Positions 14,634 through 20,601 of a DNA stretch of 20,601 nt are shown here, piece by piece (position 1 is the stretch's first letter; the number at the start of each line of letters is the position of its first letter). The notes beneath the pieces are model-generated. The model was not told where the DNA came from. It ran no database searches and saw only the letters and a list, made by a program, of their open reading frames with translations. Origin of the DNA: a virus; the IMG/VR virus record IMGVR_UViG_3300025286_000176, positions 1-20,601 of that record, one strand, 5' to 3'. A program made the translations under genes and the position numbers.

Positions 14634-16571
14634 CTACGCTATCACATAATCGTCACATTTGGAGAACGACTGACCGTGTCTAACGGCTATGTCCGCCCAG
14701 ATTGCAACGACCAGTTTAACCAGTCGATATTCCGCCTTTGAATAGGGGTCTATGGTGATATCCACACCCTGCCAGTGACCAATCAGGAGGTCCGACCAAT
14801 TGCCAAAGATAACCGTGGCAGTTGATGGGGCCGGGACCTGGTTGCTCAAATGCATGGGATAACCGTTGACCATTCCGTTTTCGTAGATGAACCGTGCCGT
14901 ATTGGCGGCAATCTCGGTTACCTTCATCTTCGCAATGACTCCCGCCCCTGCAACATAGGAGAGGGACCCGCTCAACGCATTATCAACCGCAACCTCCTTC
15001 TCCATGTTCACAACATCCGTATAGGGAGAGGACGTTGCTGCAACATCGGCAACGTTGGTCTGGCCGGTAATACCCGTGGGTTGTTCTGTTCCTGTGCCTG
15101 AAATGGCTGCCAGGTCCTCGGCAATTGCCAGGACTTTAACCATGTCATCACGGATTAAACCCTCCACGTCCAGTGAACCCTGAGCCAACAACTGCTTGCT
15201 AACCTCACTGTAAGTGCCGAGCGACTTGGGTGAGAGTGTCACCTGGTCAAATGTCGCCTGACTCTCGGTAATGGCAGTGGTCTCGTCCGTTAACCAGTAA
15301 CCGGTTGCGTTTGTGGCAAGTCTTGGAATCGCCACGTCACCAACCAAGCCGTTAAGCACGGTGGCACCGGTTTGCTGGACAACGGATTTATTCCGCAGGG
15401 CATCAATGAAGTTGGTGCCGAGTAGGTCCGTTGCAACCGTGCCCCCCCCACCAACAGCGGTGGAGACATCGCGCTTGGCAAAGTTTGAGTTTGCCAACAC
15501 ATCGGTTGGGATGATAAGGCCAGGATTTGGCCGCCCATAACGTTTGGCTGCCGCTTCGCTAACTTCACCCTCGAAACCACTCACCCGGCCCTTTTCACAA
15601 TAGGACCTGACAGCACGCAACAGGGAGAAGTCTTTGGCCTCCTTATCGGTCAAGCCGATTTCACCCGTGTCCTGCTTGGTGGGTTCGTTCTTCAAATGGT
15701 TATCAAGTATCCACCGGGAAAACTCCCCGGCAGTCTTGCCGTCCTGGATTGCGTTATACGCATCATCCATGCAGTTGTAACGGGCACCCAGGCCCGTTAA
15801 CTCCTTGGAACGTTTTAACTCGGCATTGCGGGTGTTCTCCGCGATAACCTCAACGTTAGGAGTCTCTCTCTCTTGGACTACTTCAGACATAATAATTTTT
15901 TCCTTTTGTTGTGGTTGTTCTACGTCTACACCACGGCCAACTCCAACCGAGGGGTCCGCTGGCACCGGCACAACGGATAGCTCTAGAGGCAGGAACCGAG
16001 TGACGCGGAGAGTGTCCAAACCCTCCTCCGCCCGTTCCCTTACCGTCTTGAGGACATGATAGCCAATACTCGTTAACCGACGAATGCCGTCCTTCACGTC
16101 CCGGTAAATTTCCTGTGCCCTCTCGGACTTGGAGAAGCGCACAACGGCACGTCCCACCTTGTCCTTGTCTATTCGGGCTGACTCCACCACACCAATCTGG
16201 TCGTCGGTTTTGTGGTTTAATAAAAGGGGTGCCCCGTTGTTTAGACGGGTCAAATCTGCACTGCCCTCGGAATGGTCGAGGACTTCCATGTAACCATCCC
16301 GCTCAACGGGCAGCTCGGAGCTAAAGGCCAACTCCACCAGGTTGTCCTGTTCCAAGGCACGGGCCTCCGCCTGGACGGAACGATGTAGCAAAACCTTGAC
16401 ATCGCCCCGGGCCGGCTCCTCCTCCTCCTCCTCCTCGGCTTCCTCGGCCTCCTCCTCGGGGACGTATTCCTCCTCCTCGGGTTCCGGGGGGTTCTTCGCC
16501 ATGGTAATGGTCAGGGTCGTATCGTCCTCCTGAACATCCACAATGTGCCTCTCCTCTTTTAAGTCACTCAT
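14634..16571 (-). CDS. Prohead protease - HK97-type major capsid protein fusion
   Basis: A single 645-codon frame. Residues 28-53 are a Glu-rich, Pro-containing low-complexity stretch. Residues about 58-210 are an HK97-type (U35/S78) prohead protease: catalytic His in PLLLNHKTDDQIG (H120), Ser in RRLTSIGYHV (S168) and the family end LPLELSVVPVPADP (E197). Residues 228-645 are an HK97-fold capsid protein with a scaffold-like helical start (MSEVVQERETP), the mature-domain beginning around GGGTVATDLLG and the classical body (TGYWLTDETTAITESQATFD). The protease would cut the delta-like scaffold during maturation. An SD and ATG at residue 228 allow separate capsid synthesis. The start overlaps the portal stop by 8 bases. 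Fused protease-capsid genes are known in other phages; both domain calls are secure. Confidence 0.9.
   Translation of the reverse strand: MSDLKEERHIVDVQEDDTTLTITMAKNPPEPEEEEYVPEEEAEEAEEEEEEEPARGDVKVLLHRSVQAEARALEQDNLVELAFSSELPVERDGYMEVLDHSEGSADLTRLNNGAPLLLNHKTDDQIGVVESARIDKDKVGRAVVRFSKSERAQEIYRDVKDGIRRLTSIGYHVLKTVRERAEEGLDTLRVTRFLPLELSVVPVPADPSVGVGRGVDVEQPQQKEKIIMSEVVQERETPNVEVIAENTRNAELKRSKELTGLGARYNCMDDAYNAIQDGKTAGEFSRWILDNHLKNEPTKQDTGEIGLTDKEAKDFSLLRAVRSYCEKGRVSGFEGEVSEAAAKRYGRPNPGLIIPTDVLANSNFAKRDVSTAVGGGGTVATDLLGTNFIDALRNKSVVQQTGATVLNGLVGDVAIPRLATNATGYWLTDETTAITESQATFDQVTLSPKSLGTYSEVSKQLLAQGSLDVEGLIRDDMVKVLAIAEDLAAISGTGTEQPTGITGQTNVADVAATSSPYTDVVNMEKEVAVDNALSGSLSYVAGAGVIAKMKVTEIAANTARFIYENGMVNGYPMHLSNQVPAPSTATVIFGNWSDLLIGHWQGVDITIDPYSKAEYRLVKLVVAIWADIAVRHGQSFSKCDDYVIA
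15901..15907 (-). promoter_or_regulatory. Internal ribosome binding site for separate capsid synthesis
   Basis: AAAAGGA on the minus strand, 10 bases before the in-frame ATG at 15890 (MSEVVQERE). It lies exactly at the protease/capsid domain boundary in an A/T-rich patch unlike the surrounding coding sequence. This suggests that most capsid protein is made from this start, and only a little as the protease fusion. Confidence 0.65.
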
Positions 16572-18018
16572 CTGTCTGTAAGGGTACGGTTTCGGGTTGC
16601 TGTTTCAAATCGTCGCCAAATATCAAACCCTTCTCCTCGGCCAATTGTTGGTCCATTGCAATCTGGTCAAACACGTCCTCCACGTCCCCGCCACTCTCGG
16701 CAACTATTGCTCGCCGGGATTTAAGTCCGTGCTCCACTGCGGTTATGTTGGCCTGGATATCCTTTAACGGGTCAACCCATCCCCACCGTCTCGGCTTCCA
16801 TTGCGGGGCATTCATCTTGTCAAACCGGTTTATGTTAAATGGGAAATGGTTTGCCAATATGCTTGACTCCAGCCAGGACTCAAACACCGGGCCAACCAGT
16901 GTGTCCGTGAACCATTGTTGCACCTTCTTGAAGTGTTCCCTCTCCTCCAACACCCCTGCCCGGATGCTTGAATAGTTGACCCCCTCCAGGTCATTGGCCA
17001 ACATATTGTAAGACACACCCAGGCCGGCGGAGATGCCACGCAGACAGGTCTTAACAAAGTCCTTGTAAGCTGTCGTTGGGTGGGACGGGTTCCATTCCTG
17101 GAACGTCATGCCGCTGGGCAGTTCTTCGATGGTGCCAGGTTCGGCCTCCATTAAAACGTTGAGGTCCGCCGGGTCCTCCTCCCCGGTGTATCCCTCGGAG
17201 TTTTCCTTTAGCAACCAACCCATCTTACAACTTGAAACTCTGGCCGCCACGACCTCTGCCTCCTCGTAGCCAGATAATTGCTGTAACCGTGTCATTGCCG
17301 AGACCATCCAGGGGACTCCACGGGTTTGGCTAATTCGTTCCTGGTTGAATATGTGCAAAATCTCGTTGGCCGGTATGCGTTGCTTTTTGCCGTAGCTTGG
17401 GGAGTAGGTGTCCCCCGGGTGGGTTTCCAGGATGTGGTAGGCAACCGGTTTGCCGTACCGGTCCGACTCCACACCCATCCTCACCTCGTTACCGCCGGGT
17501 AGGGTCTGGTTATGTTCCGAGTCCAAACGGTCCGCCTCAATAATCTGCAAGGCAAAACCAAACGGGTTGTTGTAACCGCGAACCATACGGACCAACACGT
17601 CCCCATCACGGGCACAACTGCGAAGGGTCAACCGTTGCAAGTCCCGCCACGTCATCTTGCCGGTGGGTGTGCAGTTGGCAGCCTTGCCCCAGGTGCTCCA
17701 AGCCTGCTCAATTGCAGAGTTGGCAGCCCGGTCCGGTTTGCCGGGTTGGTCCATAATCTTCATCTGCAACCCGATGCCATGGGCACCAAGCACGTTGTTC
17801 TCCATGCCGTCCAGGTAGCGGCGGACATAATCGTTGTTGCGTTCCAGTTCCCGGCACCGTCCCCGGAGCCTCTTTAGGTTTCCCCTAATCTCCTCGTCCG
17901 CCGTGGTCGTTGGGCTTAACCAATCACTGGTTAGCCGGGAAACGTTTGCCCCGTTGTAACTCCTTTTTTTATGCCGAACGAACCCAAACCGCTTGGCTAA
18001 TTTATCAACTAAACCCAT
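16564..18018 (-). CDS. Portal protein, lambda family (gpB-like, PF05136 type)
   Basis: A 484-residue protein that would form the dodecameric DNA gate at one capsid vertex and dock terminase and connector. The diagnostic N-terminal block is present at residues 47-88 (RLRGRCRELERNNDYVRRYL, then NNVLGAHGIGLQMKI). It is followed by the stem and wing regions (RDGDVLVRMVRGYNNPFGF; LQIIEADRLD; EILHIFNQERISQTRGVPWM) typical of the family. Length is normal. It starts 2 bases after the gpW-like stop and overlaps the protease-capsid start. A basic N-terminus (RHKKRS) and a short Gln/Glu-rich C-terminus are unremarkable. Family assignment is firm. Confidence 0.93.
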   Translation of the reverse strand: MGLVDKLAKRFGFVRHKKRSYNGANVSRLTSDWLSPTTTADEEIRGNLKRLRGRCRELERNNDYVRRYLDGMENNVLGAHGIGLQMKIMDQPGKPDRAANSAIEQAWSTWGKAANCTPTGKMTWRDLQRLTLRSCARDGDVLVRMVRGYNNPFGFALQIIEADRLDSEHNQTLPGGNEVRMGVESDRYGKPVAYHILETHPGDTYSPSYGKKQRIPANEILHIFNQERISQTRGVPWMVSAMTRLQQLSGYEEAEVVAARVSSCKMGWLLKENSEGYTGEEDPADLNVLMEAEPGTIEELPSGMTFQEWNPSHPTTAYKDFVKTCLRGISAGLGVSYNMLANDLEGVNYSSIRAGVLEEREHFKKVQQWFTDTLVGPVFESWLESSILANHFPFNINRFDKMNAPQWKPRRWGWVDPLKDIQANITAVEHGLKSRRAIVAESGGDVEDVFDQIAMDQQLAEEKGLIFGDDLKQQPETVPLQTDE

Positions 18019-18020
18019 GT

Positions 18021-18593
18021 TTAAAATCTCGCCTTTACGAGTCTCCCGGTGCCGTGCTTGTTGTCGGTCTGCCGCTTGGCCTCCTCCAGTTTTAACTTGT
18101 CCTCGTAGCGTTGCAGGAGGTCCGCCAATTCCTGAATCGGTATCTTGTTAATGGACCGTCCTCCAATGTTGTAACTCTCCATGTCCGAGGAGGCCCGTCC
18201 CTCCAGAATGCTCCTTATGGTCGAGACCATAACCCGTGCGTGGGTCCGTTGGTCGGTGGTGGCGGAGGTGGCCAGGGCATTGAGGTTGGCCTTGATAACC
18301 AACTTGCCCGAGTCAATCAGGAATCGCTCGGCGGACTTGGAGGAGTAGGCTTGCCACGCATAGGTGCCGGCAGTGTAATTGGTGGTGGTCGCAGCCGTTA
18401 CGTTGACCTCAAAATAACCGGCGGAGGAGTTGCCGGTGGCGGCAATGTTAAACCCGGTGCCGGTGTCGCTTCTAAAGGAATAATCCAGGGACCACCCATC
18501 TGCCGGGGTGTAGTCCACCACCGTCTTGTTAAACTTGAGTGTGTCCCCGGCAATTAACTCGTAAGGTTCGATTGTCGGTACAGTCGCCGCCAT
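18021..18593 (-). CDS. gpW-like head completion protein with an extra N-terminal beta domain
   Basis: A 190-residue protein located where lambda gpW lies, between terminase and portal. Residues about 113-175 (RTHARVMVSTIRSILEG, then IGGRSINKIPIQELADLLQR) show the helix - beta hairpin - helix pattern of small gpW-like connectors, including a G-R-S-I hairpin. Residues 1-105 are a beta-rich domain (GDTLKFNKTVVDYTPADGWS, TAGTYAWQAYSS) resembling the N-terminal docking sandwich of phage fibre/baseplate proteins, an unusual addition to a protein that is normally about 70-100 residues long. The ATG lies at the centre of a perfect 15-base palindrome and has no SD. The connector role is moderately sure; the function of the extra domain is unknown. 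Confidence 0.7.
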   Translation of the reverse strand: MAATVPTIEPYELIAGDTLKFNKTVVDYTPADGWSLDYSFRSDTGTGFNIAATGNSSAGYFEVNVTAATTTNYTAGTYAWQAYSSKSAERFLIDSGKLVIKANLNALATSATTDQRTHARVMVSTIRSILEGRASSDMESYNIGGRSINKIPIQELADLLQRYEDKLKLEEAKRQTDNKHGTGRLVKARF

Positions 18594-18602
18594 TTAATGG
18601 CG
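18588..18602. promoter_or_regulatory. Perfect inverted repeat over the gpW-like start codon
   Basis: CGCCATT-T-AATGGCG: arms of 7 bases around one central base, containing the ATG. In RNA the loop would be too tight for the full stem, so a short translation-inhibiting hairpin or a DNA operator are both possible. It could also be chance. Confidence 0.35.
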
Positions 18603-18626
18603 ATTGTAGGGGCGCAATGCTGTGTT

Positions 18627-18797
18627 TCAAATAACACCCTTGCAGGGTCTGCCCCTCGGACGTGCCCCCGGTTTGGGTGGCTTGCTTGCGTTTGCCTGGG
18701 AGGATGCCTTTTTGGCCTCGCTTGTCCTGCTCCCCATGAGACTGCCAAGGTTCAACTTGGCACCACACTTGGGACACCTGATTGGTTTTTTAGCCAC
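18627..18797 (-). CDS. Small zinc-binding protein with AT-hook-like tail
   Basis: A 56-residue frame starting at GTG, one base after the stop of the 95-residue gene (TAACGTG). It begins (M)AKKPIRCPKCGAKLNLG, a CPKCG zinc-ribbon half. It then has a flexible Ser/Ala/Lys stretch and ends in KPGARPRGRPCKGVI, whose RPRGRP core is that of an AT-hook, the minor-groove DNA-binding motif; a third Cys follows. This frame is preferred over longer minus-strand frames in the same place because it has a coupled start, a zinc motif and natural composition. Likely a small DNA-binding regulator or terminase helper. Only two clear metal ligands plus one Cys are present, so it may need to dimerise to bind zinc. 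Confidence 0.6.
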   Translation of the reverse strand: MAKKPIRCPKCGAKLNLGSLMGSRTSEAKKASSQANASKPPKPGARPRGRPCKGVI

Positions 18798-18798
18798 G

Positions 18799-19086
18799 TT
18801 AATTGATTGTCAGTCCATCCTTGAGGTTGCCCTTTGCCGCGCCTGACACACCCCACTCCACCATGCCCCCGTCTATTATAATGGGGTCGGGGTCCGGTCT
18901 TTTGGCCTCCACGTTGGTAAACACCAACTCCGCCACCCGGGTCCCCTCTTTGTTTTGGATGGTAACAATCAACTCCCTCCCGATTGCCTCCCCACCGAGG
19001 AACTCGTTAATTGCCGCCGGCATTCCCTCATGGAAAAAGCCGGCCAAGTTAAAGCACGTTGCGCACGGTTTGTCTTTTGTTGTCAT
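18799..19086 (-). CDS. Unknown small protein with one CxxC motif
   Basis: A 95-residue protein whose ATG overlaps the upstream stop by 4 bases (ATGA). The N-terminus MTTKDKPCATCFNLAGFFHE has one CxxC pair and a His, possibly half a metal site. The remainder is a beta-rich domain (GRELIVTIQNKEGTRVAELV) followed by an Asp/Pro segment. There is no membrane region. Not recognised. It belongs to the row of small, coupled genes inserted between terminase and the gpW-like gene. Confidence 0.65.
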   Translation of the reverse strand: MTTKDKPCATCFNLAGFFHEGMPAAINEFLGGEAIGRELIVTIQNKEGTRVAELVFTNVEAKRPDPDPIIIDGGMVEWGVSGAAKGNLKDGLTIN

Positions 19087-19364
19087 ACTTCCCTCCCTTC
19101 CGCATGGGCAATCGCTTTATCAACGACGTCCTGCTCGTGCTTTGCTAAAAAAGCAGGCAAGGCCAGTATCTTCAACGCCTCCAACATTTCAGGCGCACTC
19201 GCTATCAAATGCGCGTTGGCCTCCTCTTCACCCTCTGGCCGGTCTGTCCGAATGTCCGCAACAACGTCGCTGCCGTCGCCGCCGCCTACCATGAGGCAAT
19301 CCTCCCCGTCGATTGTTGTTATTAACCACGGGCCGTTTGTGTGTTTTGTCATTTCAGTTTTCAT
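19083..19364 (-). CDS. Phage small protein with HTxGPW and NAHLIASAPEMLEAL motifs (Ea22-type region)
   Basis: A 93-residue protein in a widespread class of phage accessory proteins that open with HT(P/N)GPW and end with N-A-x-L-I-A-x-A-P-E-(L/M)-L-x-A-L. Both are visible here (TKHTNGPWLITTIDGED; EANAHLIASAPEMLEALK). The biochemical role of the class is not established. The first ATG (MKTEMTK) lies 6 bases past the preceding stop; the second at MTKHTNG is also possible. No SD is seen. A 17-base sequence before it is repeated before the 68-residue gene. Confidence 0.75.
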   Translation of the reverse strand: MKTEMTKHTNGPWLITTIDGEDCLMVGGGDGSDVVADIRTDRPEGEEEANAHLIASAPEMLEALKILALPAFLAKHEQDVVDKAIAHAEGREV

Positions 19365-19366
19365 GT

Positions 19367-19383
19367 TTTTTTATTTGTGGCTC
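19367..19383 (-). repeat. 17-base direct repeat, copy 1 (before the HTNGPW gene)
   Basis: GAGCCACAAATAAAAAA on the minus strand. Here it spans the last codons and stop of the Tat-like gene and runs to 3 bases before the start of the next gene. An exact second copy lies at 20237-20253. Confidence 0.8.
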
Positions 19384-19685
19384 AATGCCTTGTACTGTTC
19401 CCGGGTCTCCGGGGTTTGGTTTGCTGCTTGCCAATGTCCGCCATGGGGGCGTTGCTCGTAACTGTTCCACCACCCCCTAGCCTCTGCCAAATGGTAAAGG
19501 TTATCCAACTCATCAACGTCCAACTCCAGACCCCACCCGTTGACTGTGTACCCGTCCCACTCCTTTAACTGCTCGGCAACCTCTTGTCCACACTTAACTT
19601 GGTAATCCTTGCCCGGGCCTGCCTCCAGGCAGAGCGGGGAGAGTGTGGTTAGTCCCAACACCTTTAACATTGTTCTCCGTGTCAT
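19371..19685 (-). CDS. Small exported protein with Tat-like signal peptide, unknown
   Basis: 104 residues starting MTRRTMLKVLGLTTLSPLCLEA. The T-R-R-x-M-L-K core followed by a short hydrophobic stretch resembles a twin-arginine (Tat) signal peptide; a Sec signal is the alternative. The mature part has paired cysteines possible (C20, C30) and a Trp/Tyr/Asp-rich domain (GYTVNGWGLELDVDELDNLY, HLAEARGWWNSYEQRPHGGH). The start is chosen because AAAGGA lies 9 bases before this ATG, while an earlier in-frame ATG overlaps the upstream gene and lacks an SD. Export is unexpected for a gene between terminase and head genes; it could act on the host envelope or on superinfection. Family unknown. Confidence 0.6.
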   Translation of the reverse strand: MTRRTMLKVLGLTTLSPLCLEAGPGKDYQVKCGQEVAEQLKEWDGYTVNGWGLELDVDELDNLYHLAEARGWWNSYEQRPHGGHWQAANQTPETREQYKALSHK

Positions 19686-19708
19686 TTGTTTAGTTCCTTT
19701 CTGGTTAG

Positions 19709-20041
19709 TTATGCAACCGGGCAACCGTAGAGGTCCGCAATCCTTTTGGCCTCCTTGGTTGCTTTTGCCTTGCTTGTGAATAATCCCTTATTTACCCGCA
19801 AGTCACCTTGCACCAAATAAACAACAATCTTGCCGTTGCTTTTTTGTTTTCTAATTTCAACTTTCATTTTGTTCCTGTCTGGTTCTGGTTTGGTTTCTAG
19901 TCCCTCGCCGTGGCAGTTGGGGCATCCGTAGCGGCCAAGCCAATCCTGGTCGAACGAATGCCCACAACTGTGGCAAGGAGTTTTCAACTTGCTTCGCCGG
20001 TTGAATAACCCGGCGCATTTCGAGTTATTTAACTCCGCCAT
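19709..20041 (-). CDS. Zinc-ribbon protein, possibly with a separately translated C-terminal DUF2188-like domain
   Basis: A 110-residue frame whose ATG overlaps the preceding gene by 17 bases. Residues 24-45 hold a CHSC...CPNCHG zinc ribbon. From residue 59 a second unit begins at an internal ATG (MKVEIRKQKSNGKIVVYLVQ, then TSKAKATKEAKRIADLYG) resembling small DUF2188-type beta-hairpin proteins. AGGA lies 5 bases before this internal ATG, so a 52-residue product (19709-19867) may be made alone. Whether this is one fused gene or two in-frame genes cannot be told by eye. A role in DNA or RNA binding is plausible from the ribbon. Confidence 0.6.
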   Translation of the reverse strand: MAELNNSKCAGLFNRRSKLKTPCHSCGHSFDQDWLGRYGCPNCHGEGLETKPEPDRNKMKVEIRKQKSNGKIVVYLVQGDLRVNKGLFTSKAKATKEAKRIADLYGCPVA

Positions 20042-20231
20042 GCGGGAACAAATAGAAATCCTTGCGCTGGTTGCACCTCGGACACCTATCAACAGAGTTG
20101 CCGGTTCTCTTTGAAAACCGATTGTCAAATCTCAATGCAGTCTCAAACCAATTTGCATCACATCCGTTGCAATTGATGGTTTGCTCGTCGGTTGTTACTG
20201 CATCCAATTTCCAATTTATTTCAGTAATCAT
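20025..20231 (-). CDS. Small zinc-ribbon protein
   Basis: 68 residues with two metal-binding pairs, CNGC near residue 21 and CPRC near residue 50, spaced as in a zinc ribbon. The spacer is aromatic and basic (WFETALRFDNRFSKRT). It is the first gene after the terminase and the 105-base gap, so it would be the first served by any promoter there. It has no clear SD; AAAAACGAAAATG precedes the start. Small proteins of this kind are often transcription or packaging helpers, but no specific role is shown. Confidence 0.65.
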   Translation of the reverse strand: MITEINWKLDAVTTDEQTINCNGCDANWFETALRFDNRFSKRTGNSVDRCPRCNQRKDFYLFPHGGVK

Positions 20232-20236
20232 TTTCG

Positions 20237-20253
20237 TTTTTTATTTGTGGCTC
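20237..20253 (-). repeat. 17-base direct repeat, copy 2 (before the 68-residue gene)
   Basis: Exact match of the copy at 19367-19383, placed 5 bases before the ATG of the 68-residue gene. Here it is intergenic. It may be an A-rich translation leader, or a scar of recombination that added genes to this insert. Confidence 0.8.
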
Positions 20254-20278
20254 GGGCTTATTCCCTGCCGGTCCAAGT

Positions 20279-20307
20279 TACCTAACAGATAGCTTTTAGG
20301 CTGTCAA
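20279..20307 (-). promoter_or_regulatory. Weak promoter candidate in front of the accessory insert
   Basis: A perfect -35 box TTGACA (20307-20302) is followed 17 bases later by TAGGTA, a poor -10 box. An inverted repeat CCTAA-N10-TTAGG (20281-20300) lies between them, as an operator might. It sits in the longest intergenic gap (20232-20336). The good -35, location and repeat speak for it; the weak -10 against. Confidence 0.3.
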
Positions 20308-20336
20308 CCCCTTTTGGTGTTTTTTTTATATTTTTT

Positions 20337-20601
20337 TTAATGCCTGAAATTCCCAACAAAACCGCCCCCTTTCGGGGGTCTCTGCCTTTTGGGTTTCCTC
20401 TCCTCGTCGGTCTTGGGTGGCGCATCCTTTGCCCGGGCCAACTTGTCCAGGTTGGGGTTTAGAATTATCAGGGCCGCGTAGGCATAAATCCTGATGTCTA
20501 ACGCCTCGTTCCTTGCTCCGCCGCTTTTCTTGACCCAGGCCCGGGCCTTGACTCCGCGCTTGACGGAGGTAACGGCCTTCTCGCTTGTCAACTGGTTAAA
20601 C
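20337..20601 (-). CDS. Large terminase subunit, GpA type, C-terminal fragment
   Basis: The frame is open to the right edge (reading F-N-Q-L-T-S-E-K first), so only the last 87 residues are visible. The block FNQLTSEKAV ... ARAWVKKSGGARNEALDIRI YAYAAL is the characteristic C-terminal end of GpA-family terminases, whose large subunit cuts concatemers and drives DNA into the prohead. The fragment then has a Lys/Arg/Pro-rich tail (KPKRQRPPKGGGF). The ATPase and nuclease motifs would lie outside the window. Gene order (terminase, gpW-like, portal) supports it. Confidence 0.88.
   Translation of the reverse strand, partial: FNQLTSEKAVTSVKRGVKARAWVKKSGGARNEALDIRIYAYAALIILNPNLDKLARAKDAPPKTDEERKPKRQRPPKGGGFVGNFRH

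Noticed and set aside
16420-16480. CTCCTC-type repeat
   Set aside because: It is the DNA of a Glu-rich run in the protease-capsid fusion, not an independent repeat element or CRISPR.
18529-18777. Minus-strand frame of 82 codons overlapping the zinc/AT-hook gene
   Set aside because: Overlaps the gpW-like start and the better supported 56-residue frame; has no motif or ribosome site.
20311-20338. T-run that could end a plus-strand transcript
   Set aside because: The preceding stem is only about three pairs and there is no plus-strand gene to terminate.

Overview
The window is the structural (late) region of a tailed, siphovirus-like dsDNA phage or prophage. Every gene I accept lies on the minus strand, so the module reads from right to left. 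The genes are tightly packed, with start and stop codons often overlapping, and there is no gene-free stretch longer than about 105 bases. No integrase, lysis gene, tRNA, CRISPR array or chromosomal gene is visible, so prophage and free phage cannot be told apart. The host is not identifiable. Many genes lack a Shine-Dalgarno (SD) sequence, and one small protein carries a possible Tat signal, so a Gram-negative host is plausible; an aquatic PVC-type bacterium is only a guess.

Layout in transcription order. (1) 20601-20337: C-terminal end of a GpA-type large terminase, cut by the window edge. (2) 20336-18627: an accessory insert of small genes (three carry paired CxxC zinc-binding motifs, a fourth a lone one) and a possible Tat-exported protein, preceded by the longest intergenic gap and a weak promoter candidate. 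(3) 18593-14634, head: gpW-like connector, lambda-family portal, then one frame encoding an HK97-type prohead protease fused to an HK97-type major capsid protein. A strong internal SD and ATG sit at the protease/capsid boundary, and a strong hairpin-plus-T-run terminator follows the capsid. (4) 14565-12710, neck: a two-domain decoration-like/connector protein, a terminator-like protein and a gp10-like tail completion protein. (5) 12679-10240, tail: tube, assembly chaperone and short tape measure candidates. (6) 10238-1: tail tip, baseplate and fibres, mostly of unrecognised families, ending in a 1208-residue fibre with several carbohydrate-binding-type modules and small genes after it.

The genes form one assembly line: terminase and portal package DNA, the protease matures the shell, neck proteins join head to tail, the tape measure sets tail length, and the fibres bind the host. 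The most unusual parts are the protease-capsid fusion with an internal start and downstream attenuator, a decoration-like domain present both alone (4961-5275) and fused to a connector (13921-14565), a pair of diverged small paralogues at the left end flanking an apparent composition break, and the CxxC-rich insert between terminase and gpW.
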